NCBI RefSeq assembly: GCF_026427595.1
Contig: NZ_CP101527.1
Coordinates: 3,405,001-3,469,000 of the forward strand
From: Alkalimarinus sediminis
GTDB taxonomy: Bacteria > Pseudomonadota > Gammaproteobacteria > Pseudomonadales > Oleiphilaceae
Length of the DNA stretch: 64,000 bases
Reading direction: 5' to 3'
The number at the start of each line of letters is the position of its first letter. Within the stretch, counting starts at the first letter, position 1. Positions 1 through 9,200 of this stretch are shown in pieces. The position numbers and the translations under genes are program-made. Below the pieces are notes generated by a model. The model made no database searches. It saw only the letters and a program-made list of their open reading frames with translations, and was not told the DNA's origin.

Positions 1-228
1 TGCCCTGACGAAGCTCGGCCTCAGCTAGAGAGTGCTGCCAAGCACCTAGATAGTAAAATGCGAGAAATCAGAAATACCGGCAAAGTACACGGCACCGAAC
101 GCATTGCAGTGATGGCCGCACTTAATATAACCCACGACCTGCAACAAGGGTCACAATTGTCAGAAGACACCCATAAAGTAATTCAAGACCTTGACCAAAA
201 GTTAGACGCAGCCTTGGCGAAGGCATAG
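1..228 (+). CDS. zapA: Cell division protein ZapA (3' part only)
   Basis: The frame is open from the window edge to a TAG at 226-228 and gives the last 75 residues of ZapA. ZapA binds FtsZ in the cytoplasm and bundles its filaments at the division ring. The visible part has the family pattern: a short helix with MREIR, the conserved stretch ERIAVMAALNITHDL, then a coiled-coil tail. The start lies outside the window. The next features are 6S RNA and fau, and zapA-ssrS-fau is a conserved gammaproteobacterial order, which supports the call. Confidence 0.9.
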   Translation, partial: CPDEARPQLESAAKHLDSKMREIRNTGKVHGTERIAVMAALNITHDLQQGSQLSEDTHKVIQDLDQKLDAALAKA

Positions 229-383
229 CTATCCATAGAAGCAGATATAGGCATAGACGCAATCTATAGCGATAGAGGCAATGTAACGGGTTTAAGGTTC
301 TTACGTTAAATAACATTAATTTTTGTCTAAAATCATATTACAAGATTTAAACCTTCTGCCGCATCAATTATAATAGGTCTTAG

Positions 384-594
384 TTTCCTGGTGTGTTTGC
401 GAGTTGGATAAGTCCTCGAGCCGATAAGCGTTTTACCGGTGGCGACTCAGGGTAATGTGTGCAAGTCCCCTTATCTCTTCTAGAGGTTCTATATCTCTTG
501 TAAGGATAACAGGGGAAAGCCTAATTTATCACAGCTGCTACCACCTTGAACCATAGGGTTCAAGGCCATATTCGACAGCGGCACACTGGGAAAT
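384..594 (+). ncRNA. ssrS: 6S RNA
   Basis: 6S RNA binds the sigma70 RNA polymerase holoenzyme and down-regulates transcription in stationary phase. Bases 384-395 and 583-594 can pair over 12 positions (with G-U pairs) to form the closing stem. The 3' half holds the typical element CTTGAACC..AGGGTTCAAGG near 545-565. A TATAAT sits at 369-374, about 10 bases before the expected 5' end; no good -35 is visible. The position between zapA and fau is the standard location. Ends are estimated from the pairing. Confidence 0.88.
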
Positions 595-604
595 TTCTTC
601 ACTT

Positions 605-1243
605 ATGGATAACCATCCTAGCTCGAATAGCATTTTTGATAAACCCTCCCTCAGACGTGAAATGCGCAGAAAGAGACGCGCGCTATCGCCACGTCAACAG
701 AAGCAAGCCGCACAAAAACTAAAGTCTACACTGACCCTTAGTCCGCTTTTTAACCGCAGCAAACATACTGCTATCTATTTACCTAATGATGGTGAAATAG
801 ACCCTACGCGGTTTATCTCGATGCTATGGAAAAGTAAAAAGCGTTGTTATCTACCGGTGCTCCATCCAACTAAAAAGAACTGTCTTTGGTTTTATCATTA
901 CACGCCAAAAACCATACTCAAAAAAAATAGATTTGGCATTCCTGAACCCTCGATCAAAAACAAAACTAGAATTTCACCCTGGGCTCTAAACTTAGTACTT
1001 TTTCCATTAGTGGCATTTGATAAGCAAGGTGGAAGGCTAGGCATGGGAGGCGGATTTTATGATCGTACGTTTGAGTTTACACGAACTCGCAAACTGGGAG
1101 AAATGGGTACCAGAACCCAACTTTATGGACTAGCACATCACTTTCAAAAGGTAGAGGCACTACCCGTAGAGCGGTGGGATGTTCCACTACACGGCATCGC
1201 TACTGAGAAACAGCTGTTTTTTACCAGACAGAAACAACATTAA
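605..1243 (+). CDS. fau: 5-formyltetrahydrofolate cyclo-ligase
   Basis: This 212-residue protein belongs to the YgfA/MTHFS family, which converts 5-formyltetrahydrofolate to 5,10-methenyltetrahydrofolate using ATP in the cytoplasm. Visible features are the basic N-terminal helix (LRREMRRKRRALS), the substrate-loop region LPNDGEIDP, and the C-terminal signature GGRLGMGGGFYDRTF that forms the ATP/Mg site. Length is usual for the family. ATG at 605 starts 10 bases after 6S RNA, so fau is probably read from the same transcript, as in E. coli. No strong ribosome site is visible. Confidence 0.93.
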   Translation: MDNHPSSNSIFDKPSLRREMRRKRRALSPRQQKQAAQKLKSTLTLSPLFNRSKHTAIYLPNDGEIDPTRFISMLWKSKKRCYLPVLHPTKKNCLWFYHYTPKTILKKNRFGIPEPSIKNKTRISPWALNLVLFPLVAFDKQGGRLGMGGGFYDRTFEFTRTRKLGEMGTRTQLYGLAHHFQKVEALPVERWDVPLHGIATEKQLFFTRQKQH

Positions 1244-1267
1244 AGGCGCTATTCAGGCAAAACAGCG

Positions 1268-1400
1268 CTTCTATCGGTCAAAGTACCTTCTATCTGTCAA
1301 AGTACCTTCTACCTGTCAAAGTACCTTCTATCTGTCAAAGTACCTTCTATCTGTCAAAGTACTTTCTATCTGTCAAAGTACCTTCTATCCGTCAAAGTAC
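1268..1400. repeat. Tandem repeat, 7 copies of a 19-bp unit
   Basis: Seven head-to-tail copies of CTTCTATCTGTCAAAGTAC occupy exactly 133 bp, with only one or two substitutions per copy. The array begins 25 bp after the fau stop codon and ends shortly before the convergent small gene at 1443-1586. An open frame crosses it on the + strand, but it has no ribosome site and its translation is only the repeat, so I treat the array as non-coding. Confidence 0.95.
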
Positions 1401-1442
1401 TTTGCTAACTATTCAAAGCACCCGATCAATGAGTGCATTAAA

Positions 1443-1586
1443 TTAATTCTCGGCAAGCGTTTGTACCGTTTTCAACTGGGCAATGCGTGGTTCATCATCT
1501 GACAAAATCGATGCAAACCCCGTAGCAGCTAAACCGAGGCAAAACAAAAATACGATTGCAACCATGCTATCTGGCTTACGTTTCAT
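1443..1586 (-). CDS. Small single-pass membrane protein, 47 residues
   Basis: An ATG at 1586 on the minus strand opens a 47-residue frame ending in TAA at 1443-1445. A good Shine-Dalgarno-like run (GGGGGA) lies 3-8 bases upstream of the ATG. The protein has a basic start (MKRKPDS), one hydrophobic helix at about residues 8-27, and a polar tail rich in D, E, K and Q. I do not recognise the family. The charge pattern suggests the N terminus stays in the cytoplasm. It could also be a signal-anchored peptide. The assignment rests on the ribosome site plus the clean membrane segment. Confidence 0.55.
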   Translation of the reverse strand: MKRKPDSMVAIVFLFCLGLAATGFASILSDDEPRIAQLKTVQTLAEN

Positions 1587-1856
1587 AGATCCCCCAAAGA
1601 TCCATCATTACATTTCTGTAGATTTGAGGCCGTCCATGCACTCATTGTTGTTATTTGAGCATCCGTACTATTAGTTACATCTCAATTTCGATGCTTTCTA
1701 ATTATCAATTAGTTGAAGCAGCATTACAAACTGTAACATAACTCATAATGCTAACCTTAAGATATCGCATATTCAACATTTGTCCAGTTTTAGAACAAAA
1801 TTCATCCAAATAGCGAGAGGAATTGGGATAAAGACTCAAAAGTGTAGGATGATAGG

Positions 1857-2525
1857 CTATGTTTGTGCACTATAACGCATTGCATATAGACGATAACCAC
1901 CCGCTAATGCCAAGCAAATTGCAACAGGGGCTAATAGTGCCTTAAATTCAAATATGCGGAATAGATAGGCTCCCAAAACACCTCCCACGATAAAACCCGA
2001 AATAATAATAGAAAAAAGAAGCGCTTTTCGTTTATCAAATGTTTCGCCCCTTAGAATAGAACCAAACATAATGCCTAAATCAGTGAAAATACCAGTTAAA
2101 TGGGTTGTGCGTATAATCGCTCCACTATAGGTAGTCACTAATGCATTTTGCAGTCCACAGGATGCCGATGCAGCGAAGTGGCCATAGAATGAACCTTGTG
2201 ATAAGAGATAGTAGGCCAGCAATATCAACAGAGACTCAATCACCAGTGTCGTATCGTAGTGACGCCCTAGCTTTAGGGTGCTGCCATGAAGGAGAAACCC
2301 CGATAGAGACGCCCCCAAAAAGAACGAGAGGAGTATGCCTGCTAAATGCAGAGTGGTCTGAAGTGAATCTCCAAGAGCACTGGTCGCTAATAACGTGGCT
2401 GTTCCCGAAAGGTGTGAAACAGCCTGATGCTCAAAACCCAATACACCGATAGCATTGATACAGCCGGCAACAAGGGCTAAGACAAATGCACCATACTCAA
2501 CCCAATTCGGAAGCTTGGAGATCAA
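1857..2525 (-). CDS. DUF1275 (YoaK-like) membrane protein
   Basis: This 222-residue integral membrane protein matches the DUF1275/YoaK family, whose function is not established. It has about six hydrophobic segments and family-like elements: VAGCINAIGVLGFEH near residues 20-34, SHLSGTATLLATSALG, and the central GLQNALVTTYSGAIIRTTHLTGIFTDLG. The start is a TTG at 2525, since an in-frame stop lies shortly upstream and no ATG intervenes. Only 19 bases separate it from the ilvA stop codon, so it is probably transcribed with ilvA; a role in amino-acid export is possible but not shown by the sequence. Confidence 0.85.
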   Translation of the reverse strand: MISKLPNWVEYGAFVLALVAGCINAIGVLGFEHQAVSHLSGTATLLATSALGDSLQTTLHLAGILLSFFLGASLSGFLLHGSTLKLGRHYDTTLVIESLLILLAYYLLSQGSFYGHFAASASCGLQNALVTTYSGAIIRTTHLTGIFTDLGIMFGSILRGETFDKRKALLFSIIISGFIVGGVLGAYLFRIFEFKALLAPVAICLALAGGYRLYAMRYSAQT

Positions 2526-2544
2526 TGTATTCGCTCGAGGCTGA

Positions 2545-4062
2545 CTAGCAGCCTAAGAACAGTTTGTAGGCTTCATTATCAGTTTCATCCCAATACCTAA
2601 AGCCAACTTTATCCAGCATCTTCTGAAACTCAGGCAGATCATCCTCTTCAACCTGAACCCCCATGAGCACACGACTATAGGCTGAACCATGATTACGATA
2701 ATGAAACATCGATATATTCCAACGAGTCCCCAACGACATTAAGAACTTCATCAACGCACCCGGTCGCTCTGGAAACTCAAACCGGAATACTCTTTCGTTA
2801 TATGTCGCCGAAGAGTGACCTCCCACCATATAGCGAATATGCAGCTTTGCCATTTCATTGTCGGTTAAATCAAGCACTGGATAACCATCTTCTTTTAGAC
2901 TAGCCACTAACTCTTCGCGGCCATGTCCTCCGTGCTGAATTTGCACACCCACAAACACTTGGGCAGCAGAACGGTCTGAATAGCGATAATTAAACTCGGT
3001 AATATTTCGCTTACTCAATGCCTGAACAAATTGTTTATAGCTACCAGGTCTTTCAGGTAATGTTACGGCTAATATTGCCTCCCGCTTTTCACCTATTTCT
3101 GTTCGCTCAGATATATAGCGCAAACGATCGAAGTTAACATTAGCACCACTGACTACTGCGGCTAAATTCTTATCTTCTAACCCTTCTCGTTCGACATACT
3201 TCTTTAATCCAGCAACCGATAACGCGCCAGCGGGCTCTGCTATCGAGCGAGTATCATCAAATACATCTTTAATCGCGGCACATATTTCATCAGCAGAAAC
3301 TGTCACAACCTCATCAACACAATCTTTTGCAACTTCGAATGGCAGCTCACCAATCTGTTTAACCGCGACGCCGTCGGCAAAAATACCAACCTCATCAAGA
3401 GTAATACGTTCATTGGCTTTAAGCGCTTCATACAAACAAGCAGACTCATCATATTCAACACCAATAACCTTAACGTCAGGCCTGATATATTTAATATAAG
3501 CCGCCATGCCAGCAATAAGGCCGCCACCGCCCACCGGGATAAAGACCGCATGCAAAGGAGCTGTGTGTTGCCAGAGTAGCTCCATCGCAACCGTGCCCTG
3601 ACCAGCTATCACATCTTCATCATCATAAGGTGGGATATACACCATGCCCTTCTTTTTCACCAAGTCTTGGGCATAGGCTGACGCTTCGTCAAAAGCATCA
3701 CCCTTGAGAATAACCTTAGCACCTCGACTTTTAACCGAGTTGACCTTTATCTCAGGCGTGGTCTGAGGCATAACAATCGTCGCTTTAATACCCAACTTTT
3801 GCGCTGAATACGCTAATCCTTGGGCATGATTACCCGCCGAAGCAGCAACAACACCTTTGGCTTTCTCTTCTTCCGTTAACTGAAAAACCTTGTTGTAAGC
3901 GCCTCTAATTTTGAATGAGAAAACCGGTTGTAAATCTTCTCGCTTTAGCACGATGTGATTATTAAAACGTGCTGAAAGTAGCCTTGCATCTGTTAGGGGC
4001 GTTTCGATTGCAACGTCATAAACGCGCGCATCGAGTATTTTTTTTATATATCGCTGTGACAT
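2545..4062 (-). CDS. ilvA: Threonine ammonia-lyase, biosynthetic
   Basis: IlvA deaminates threonine to 2-oxobutanoate, the first committed step of isoleucine synthesis. The 505-residue length equals the long, feedback-regulated type. The PLP-binding lysine is K51 in FSFKIRGAYN, the glycine-rich phosphate loop is GGGGL, and SAGNHAQG is conserved. Two C-terminal ACT-like domains (about residues 325-505) would bind isoleucine and valine. The ATG is at 4062. In many relatives ilvA lies next to divergent rpiA; here about 8 kb of other genes lie between them. Confidence 0.95.
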   Translation of the reverse strand: MSQRYIKKILDARVYDVAIETPLTDARLLSARFNNHIVLKREDLQPVFSFKIRGAYNKVFQLTEEEKAKGVVAASAGNHAQGLAYSAQKLGIKATIVMPQTTPEIKVNSVKSRGAKVILKGDAFDEASAYAQDLVKKKGMVYIPPYDDEDVIAGQGTVAMELLWQHTAPLHAVFIPVGGGGLIAGMAAYIKYIRPDVKVIGVEYDESACLYEALKANERITLDEVGIFADGVAVKQIGELPFEVAKDCVDEVVTVSADEICAAIKDVFDDTRSIAEPAGALSVAGLKKYVEREGLEDKNLAAVVSGANVNFDRLRYISERTEIGEKREAILAVTLPERPGSYKQFVQALSKRNITEFNYRYSDRSAAQVFVGVQIQHGGHGREELVASLKEDGYPVLDLTDNEMAKLHIRYMVGGHSSATYNERVFRFEFPERPGALMKFLMSLGTRWNISMFHYRNHGSAYSRVLMGVQVEEDDLPEFQKMLDKVGFRYWDETDNEAYKLFLGC

Positions 4063-4205
4063 GAGCTGTTTTTCTATCTTAATTAAAGTAAACCGAAGCG
4101 TTAATGATGCTTGCTAAAATACAGTACTCTCTAGTTAAAACAACCTCTTTGCAAGAAAATAGGCACAGGATGACGAAAAAAACTGACAATAGTAGTTGAA
4201 TTAAA

Positions 4206-4217
4206 AGACGACCGGTC
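4206..4217. promoter_or_regulatory. Candidate TetR operator, copy 1
   Basis: The 12-mer AGACGACCGGTC, containing the palindrome GACCGGTC at 4210-4217, lies 14 bases before the regulator start codon. The same 12-mer recurs at 4923-4934, upstream of the flavin reductase. Two identical copies flanking a TetR gene and in front of both genes strongly suggest its binding site. The sequence resembles the kind of palindrome described for E. coli NemR, but that comparison is from memory. Confidence 0.7.
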
Positions 4218-4230
4218 ATATATTATAGTC

Positions 4231-4857
4231 ATGCCAAGACCAAGACGAAGTGAACATACGCGAGACGCGTTAATTGAGAACGGTATCGAACAGCTGTCCC
4301 TGCATGGCTATCATGGTACCGGTATTAAACAGATACTCGATGCGGTAAACGTTCCCAAGGGCTCGTTTTACAACTATTTCGCCAGTAAAGAGGCCTTTGT
4401 GGCCGAGATTCTTCGCGAATATAGTAACCAGTATCTGAAAATACTAGATGACTATGTCGATAGTTCTAACGAGTTACCACTCGATAAAATTAAGACAATC
4501 TACACCTTTATGCTAGAGAAATTCTCTAGACAGAAATGCCAACAAGGCTGTCTAGTAGGTAGTATTGCAGCAGAGATCGGTAATCAAAGTGAGGCCTGTC
4601 AAGCGGCTATGCTTGAGTCGGTTGCCCTCTCCAAGCAACGAGTATCTCAATTAATTCAACTGGCGCAAGATAAACAGCAAATACGCGATGACCTAACCGC
4701 AGAGCAGATCACCAATGTATTTTGGTCGACATGGGAAGGGAGTCTGCTTGAAATGAAAATGGAAGGTAGTATTGATACTGCACGAGAGACTCTCTATCTC
4801 ATGCTAGATCACCTATTAAAGCCCATTACCCGTAATGAGAACGTCGGCAATATTTAA
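4231..4857 (+). CDS. TetR family regulator, NemR/AcuR-like
   Basis: This 208-residue cytoplasmic regulator has an N-terminal TetR helix-turn-helix (about residues 10-56; IKQILDAVNVPKGSFYNYFASKE) and a C-terminal ligand domain. Three cysteines, C103, C107 and C123, lie in the context FSRQKCQQGCLVGS; E. coli NemR senses electrophiles and bleach through a cysteine in a similar part of the protein. The downstream gene encodes an Old Yellow Enzyme, the same pairing as nemR-nemA. A shared operator-like 12-mer stands before both genes. I infer repression relieved by reactive electrophiles; ligand not proven. Confidence 0.88.
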   Translation: MPRPRRSEHTRDALIENGIEQLSLHGYHGTGIKQILDAVNVPKGSFYNYFASKEAFVAEILREYSNQYLKILDDYVDSSNELPLDKIKTIYTFMLEKFSRQKCQQGCLVGSIAAEIGNQSEACQAAMLESVALSKQRVSQLIQLAQDKQQIRDDLTAEQITNVFWSTWEGSLLEMKMEGSIDTARETLYLMLDHLLKPITRNENVGNI

Positions 4858-4875
4858 TAGAACGCCGAGCAATTT

Positions 4876-4909
4876 AAAACGAACCCTCTAGCAGGCTGTT
4901 CGTTTTTTT
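4876..4909 (+). terminator. Rho-independent terminator after the TetR gene
   Basis: AAAACGAAC (4876-4884) pairs with GTTCGTTTT (4898-4906), with extra pairing inside the loop, and is followed by a T run. It ends the regulator transcript, so the reductase at 4962 probably has its own promoter, consistent with the second operator copy. Confidence 0.85.
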
Positions 4910-4922
4910 AGATAAAATTAAT

Positions 4923-4934
4923 AGACGACCGGTC
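4923..4934. promoter_or_regulatory. Candidate TetR operator, copy 2
   Basis: AGACGACCGGTC repeats exactly the 12-mer found at 4206-4217. Here the flanks extend the palindrome-like context (AGACGACCGGTCTAA). It lies between the regulator terminator and the reductase ribosome site, 27 bases before the GTG start. Confidence 0.7.
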
Positions 4935-4961
4935 TAATCGGTAGCTAAAGAGGATAACCTA

Positions 4962-6194
4962 GTGAGCAACGACATTAACTTAAACACCCCCTTCACACTA
5001 AAAAATGGCACCGTAATTAAAAATAGACTATTCAAGTCAGCCATGAGTGAACAGCTGGGCACCAAAGAGCATAACCCAACTAAAGGCCTTGCAACACTAT
5101 ACAAGACATGGGCCGAGGGTGGATTAGGGTTATCAATTACCGGTAATATCATGGTCGACCGAACAGCATTAGGCGAGCCTAAAAATGTGGTATTAGACAC
5201 CCAAAGCGACCTTGAGCCGTTTAAAAAATGGGCGCAAGCGGGCTCAGCAAACGGGTCGCATATCTGGCCACAGCTCAACCACCCGGGTAAACAGATACCT
5301 AACTTTATAACTGAAGAGCCTGTTGCTCCCTCTGCCATTGCCCTTGAAAATGGCTTGGAGAAAGGGTTCAACAAACCTCGCGCATTAACAGAGAGTGAGA
5401 TACTCGACATTATCGAGAAGTTTGCCACTGCGGCGGAGCTTTCTAAAAAGGCAGGGTTCACTGGGGTACAAATTCACGGTGCGCATGGTTATTTAGTCAG
5501 TCAGTTTTTGTCTCCACGACACAACCAACGTAATGACCAATGGGGTGGCTCATTAGAGAATAGAATGCGCTTTGTATTGGCGGTATATCATGCTATGCGA
5601 GAAAAGGTAGGGAGTGACTTCCCGATCGGAATCAAGCTTAACTCCGCAGATTTTATGCGAGGCGGCTTTACTGAAGAAGACTCAATGGAAGTGGTTAAAG
5701 CTTTAGCTAGTGCGGGTATCGATCTTATCGAAATATCAGGTGGTACTTACGAAAGCCCTTCGATGGTTGGCCATAAAATGAAGCCTACAACACAAAAGCG
5801 AGAAGCCTACTTTTTGGAATATGCTGAAAAGGTACGCAACCTCATCGATACGCCACTAGTCGTAACCGGTGGGTTTCGCTCAGCTGACGGCATGATTACC
5901 GCACTAAGAAGCGGTGCAACCGATTTTATAGGGCTTGGGCGACCACTGGCAGTCTACCCTAACCTGCCGAATGAATTGATGGCTGATGAGAACCACAGTA
6001 TTGAGTTACGCCCCTTAACGACCGGCGTTAAAATAGTTGATAAAATGGCGATGCTTGATATTACCTGGTACGAGTTCCAACTCGCAAGAATGGCTCAAAA
6101 GAAAGCACCTAAACCCAACATGAGTGAGTGGAGCACGTTCTTTAAGACATTAATGGGAGCAGGTGTTTACGCATTTAGAAAGCGCCGAGCATAA
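4962..6194 (+). CDS. Old Yellow Enzyme family NAD(P)H:flavin oxidoreductase
   Basis: This 410-residue protein is an FMN-dependent TIM-barrel ene-reductase of the OYE family, expected to reduce activated C=C bonds of toxic enals and quinones or a dienoyl substrate in the cytoplasm. It has the N-terminal KNRLFKSAMSEQLG, the substrate-binding H-G-A-H-G motif with FLSPRHNQRNDQWGGSLENRMRF, and phosphate-binding VVTGGFRS and FIGLGRPL. Start is GTG at 4962 with AAAGAGGA 7 bases upstream. No C-terminal FeS/FAD domain of the long dienoyl-CoA reductase type is present. Exact substrate cannot be read from sequence. Confidence 0.9.
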   Translation: MSNDINLNTPFTLKNGTVIKNRLFKSAMSEQLGTKEHNPTKGLATLYKTWAEGGLGLSITGNIMVDRTALGEPKNVVLDTQSDLEPFKKWAQAGSANGSHIWPQLNHPGKQIPNFITEEPVAPSAIALENGLEKGFNKPRALTESEILDIIEKFATAAELSKKAGFTGVQIHGAHGYLVSQFLSPRHNQRNDQWGGSLENRMRFVLAVYHAMREKVGSDFPIGIKLNSADFMRGGFTEEDSMEVVKALASAGIDLIEISGGTYESPSMVGHKMKPTTQKREAYFLEYAEKVRNLIDTPLVVTGGFRSADGMITALRSGATDFIGLGRPLAVYPNLPNELMADENHSIELRPLTTGVKIVDKMAMLDITWYEFQLARMAQKKAPKPNMSEWSTFFKTLMGAGVYAFRKRRA

Positions 6195-6213
6195 TACAAT
6201 GAGTGGTTATTCC

Positions 6214-6243
6214 GGTGACCTGTTTTAGGTTATACAGGTCACC
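6214..6243. terminator. Hairpin between convergent genes
   Basis: GGTGACCTG (6214-6222) is perfectly complementary to CAGGTCACC (6235-6243). It lies between the reductase and the convergent MASE3 gene. There is no T run, so it is a likely but atypical bidirectional terminator. Confidence 0.5.
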
Positions 6244-6285
6244 TACTAGCATCACCAAGCAGTTTTGTCACAAAGTTGAGCAGGC

Positions 6286-9200
6286 TCAAAGTAATAAACT
6301 TCCTGCCTGCCAACACTCCAGCAACTCTTCTGCTGGCTTTGGCTTACAATATAGATAACCTTGAGCATAGTAACACTGCTGCTGTAGCAGATAGTCTCTA
6401 TGAGCAACGGTTTCAACGCCTTCAGCTAGTACAGTCAACCCCAAAGAGCGCCCCATCCCGATAATTGCATTTACAATCGCCTCATCGTTTGCGTCATCGA
6501 GAATATCCCGAATAAACGACTGGTCGATTTTAAGCACATCAATCGGAAACCGTTTTAGATAACTCAATGAAGAGTAACCTGTTCCAAAGTCATCAACCGC
6601 CAAAGTAATGCCGAGGTCTTTTAATCGACGTAACTGACAGATAGTGTCTTCTACGTTCTCGATCAAAATACTCTCTGTTAACTCCACCGATAAATACTCA
6701 GGGCTCAACTCGGTAGCCGCTAATGACTCCTGAATGACCCGACAGAGGTGATCACCATGTCTAAACTGATAAGCCGAGACATTAACAGCCACTTTCACCT
6801 CTGGAAAACCAAACGCTTGCAGCCGTTTATTCTCTTCGCAGGCTTTACGAATAACCCAGTCACCAATCTTACCAATCATTCCCGTCTCTTCTGCAAGGGG
6901 AACAAATGTAAGGGGCGATATAACCCCCTGTATCGGGTCAATCCAACGAATGAGCGCCTCCAAACCAATCAACTTTTTGGTCTTGATGTCAACCTGCGGC
7001 TGGTAGTGCAACACAAAGTGTCCACTTTCGATGGCATGGCGGAGCTTGTTCTCTAGTAACAAGCGCTCCTGCGCTTTGGTGTTCATCTCTTCTTTGTAGA
7101 ATTGAAAGTTATGTTTGCCTTCTGCTTTTGCATGATACATAGCCATATCGGCATTGCGCAGCAGTGTATCCGAGTCTGCTGCATCTTGTGGGAATACGGC
7201 AATACCAATACTGGTACCGATAATCACCTGGTTCCCCATCAATTCAATCGGGTTGGCAAGTCGATTGATAAATAGTGTCGCGATATCGACAATTTTTTCC
7301 ACGTTGGGAATACCACGAAGGATAACCGTAAACTCATCCCCCCCTAAGCGGGAAACCGTATCTTCCTCCCTCACCAGACCAACGAAAATATCCGCCACTT
7401 TTTGCAGTAACATGTCACCATACTTATGACCTAAAGAGTCGTTTACTCGTTTAAAGTTATCCAAATCAAATAGCATTACCGCCACCAACTGGTTTGGATA
7501 ACGTTTAACACTGGCTATCGCCTGATCTAACCGGTCAGCCAACAATCTTCGATTAGGAAGGTTTGTTAATGGGTCATAAAAGGCTAGCTTTTTAATGGTT
7601 TCTTGAGCGGCATGCAGCTCTGTATTATCTTCTTGGGTTGATAGGTAATGAGTTACATTACCTTGCTCATCTTTAATGGGGGAAATAGATTGTAACGACC
7701 AATAGAGTGAGCCATCTTTCTTACGGTTTTGAAATTCGCCGTTCCACTCCTTCCCGGCCAACAATGCATCCCATATCTCTTTGCTAACCGAGCTAGGGGT
7801 CTCTTTGCTTTTAAACAGCTTAGGCGTTTGTCCTAAAACCTCTGCTAATGAGTAACCGGTCAACTGGCTGAACGAACGGTTCACATACTCGATTTCGCCA
7901 TCAGCGTTAGTAATGATAATTGAGTTGGAGCTCTGCTCTACCGCTTGAGATAGCTGTCTTAGCTTACCCTCTGCAATCAAGCGCTGCTGCTCATGCTCTA
8001 GATGCAAAATGGCCGCACTTATATCATCACTCAAAGTCGAGAGTAGGTTAAGCATTTCATCGTCAAACACATTAGGCAGTGTCGAATAGATCGTAAAGAT
8101 TCCGATCACATCACCTTCAAAATTAAGCGGCACAGCCGCTAATGCTCGATAACCTCTCGCCAGAGCAGCCTTGCGCCATGGTTCAAAGTCTGGGTCTACA
8201 GCTACATCGTTGACACAGCATACTTCAGCCAGCTTCGCAGCCCTCCCCACTGGGCCATTTGCTAACTCTGACTGATCCACCCTCATCTGAATATCATTGA
8301 GGTAGCCTTTTTCATCACCGGCAAAACTTTGGGGGGTTACCGAGGAGCCTTGAATAATGCCTACCCAAGCCATTCTAAAACGACCTTGCTGTACCGCGAT
8401 ATCACAAAGGCGCTGAAAGAGGTCAGCTCGACTTTTGGCCAATAAAATCGCTTTGTTGGAGTGACTTAACACCGTATAAAGACGATTCAGACGGGTGAAC
8501 TTTTGCTGCGCTTGTTTACGAACCGTGATATTCCGCCTGACATGCACCATGCCAGCCAACTCATCTCGATATCGAATATTGGTCAACGAAAACTCAAACC
8601 ACTGCTCATTATTGAGGTCAAAAATCTCGAAGTTACGCAACTGAAGTTGGGAGTCGATCGCGCGGCAAATATCGCACTCCTCGATAGTCAGGTTTGCAGG
8701 GTGAAGCGCATCATGACAGTGGCGCCCAATCATTTGGGAGGTTGACAGCCCAGTAACCTCTCGCACAGCCTCATTAACCTGCCGTACATGCCCTCTAAAA
8801 TCGATTACAACGGTTTCATCCGGGATGGCATCATAAGTGTTTGCCTCTCGTGAAAGGTTCCTAAAGGGCTCTTTCAAAGAAGACTCGATCAAAGCCACAT
8901 AAATAGCCCAAAACGAGAGCAGTTTCAGCAGGTGCCCTGTCATGATCATTAAGCCTTGAAAATCACTATAGAGGGTAAAACAGAGTTCAGCAGCAATCGT
9001 TAAAAAGATTGAAGCATCCACCAAACGCAATACACGCCGGTCAATATTTTTACGCTCACCCCACATCGCCACAATCGCGCCAATCAACATGGCGATAATG
9101 ATATATTCACTCACTATTTTTATAGGCTGTAGACCATCACTCGCTACATGCATAACAGGCACCCAGCCTTTTAGTACAGCCCAGAGTGCAAAAACTGAAA

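Noticed and set aside
1179-1502. Open frame across the 19-bp repeat array
   Set aside because: It has no ribosome site, starts inside fau, and its translation is only the tandem repeat plus antisense of the small membrane protein.
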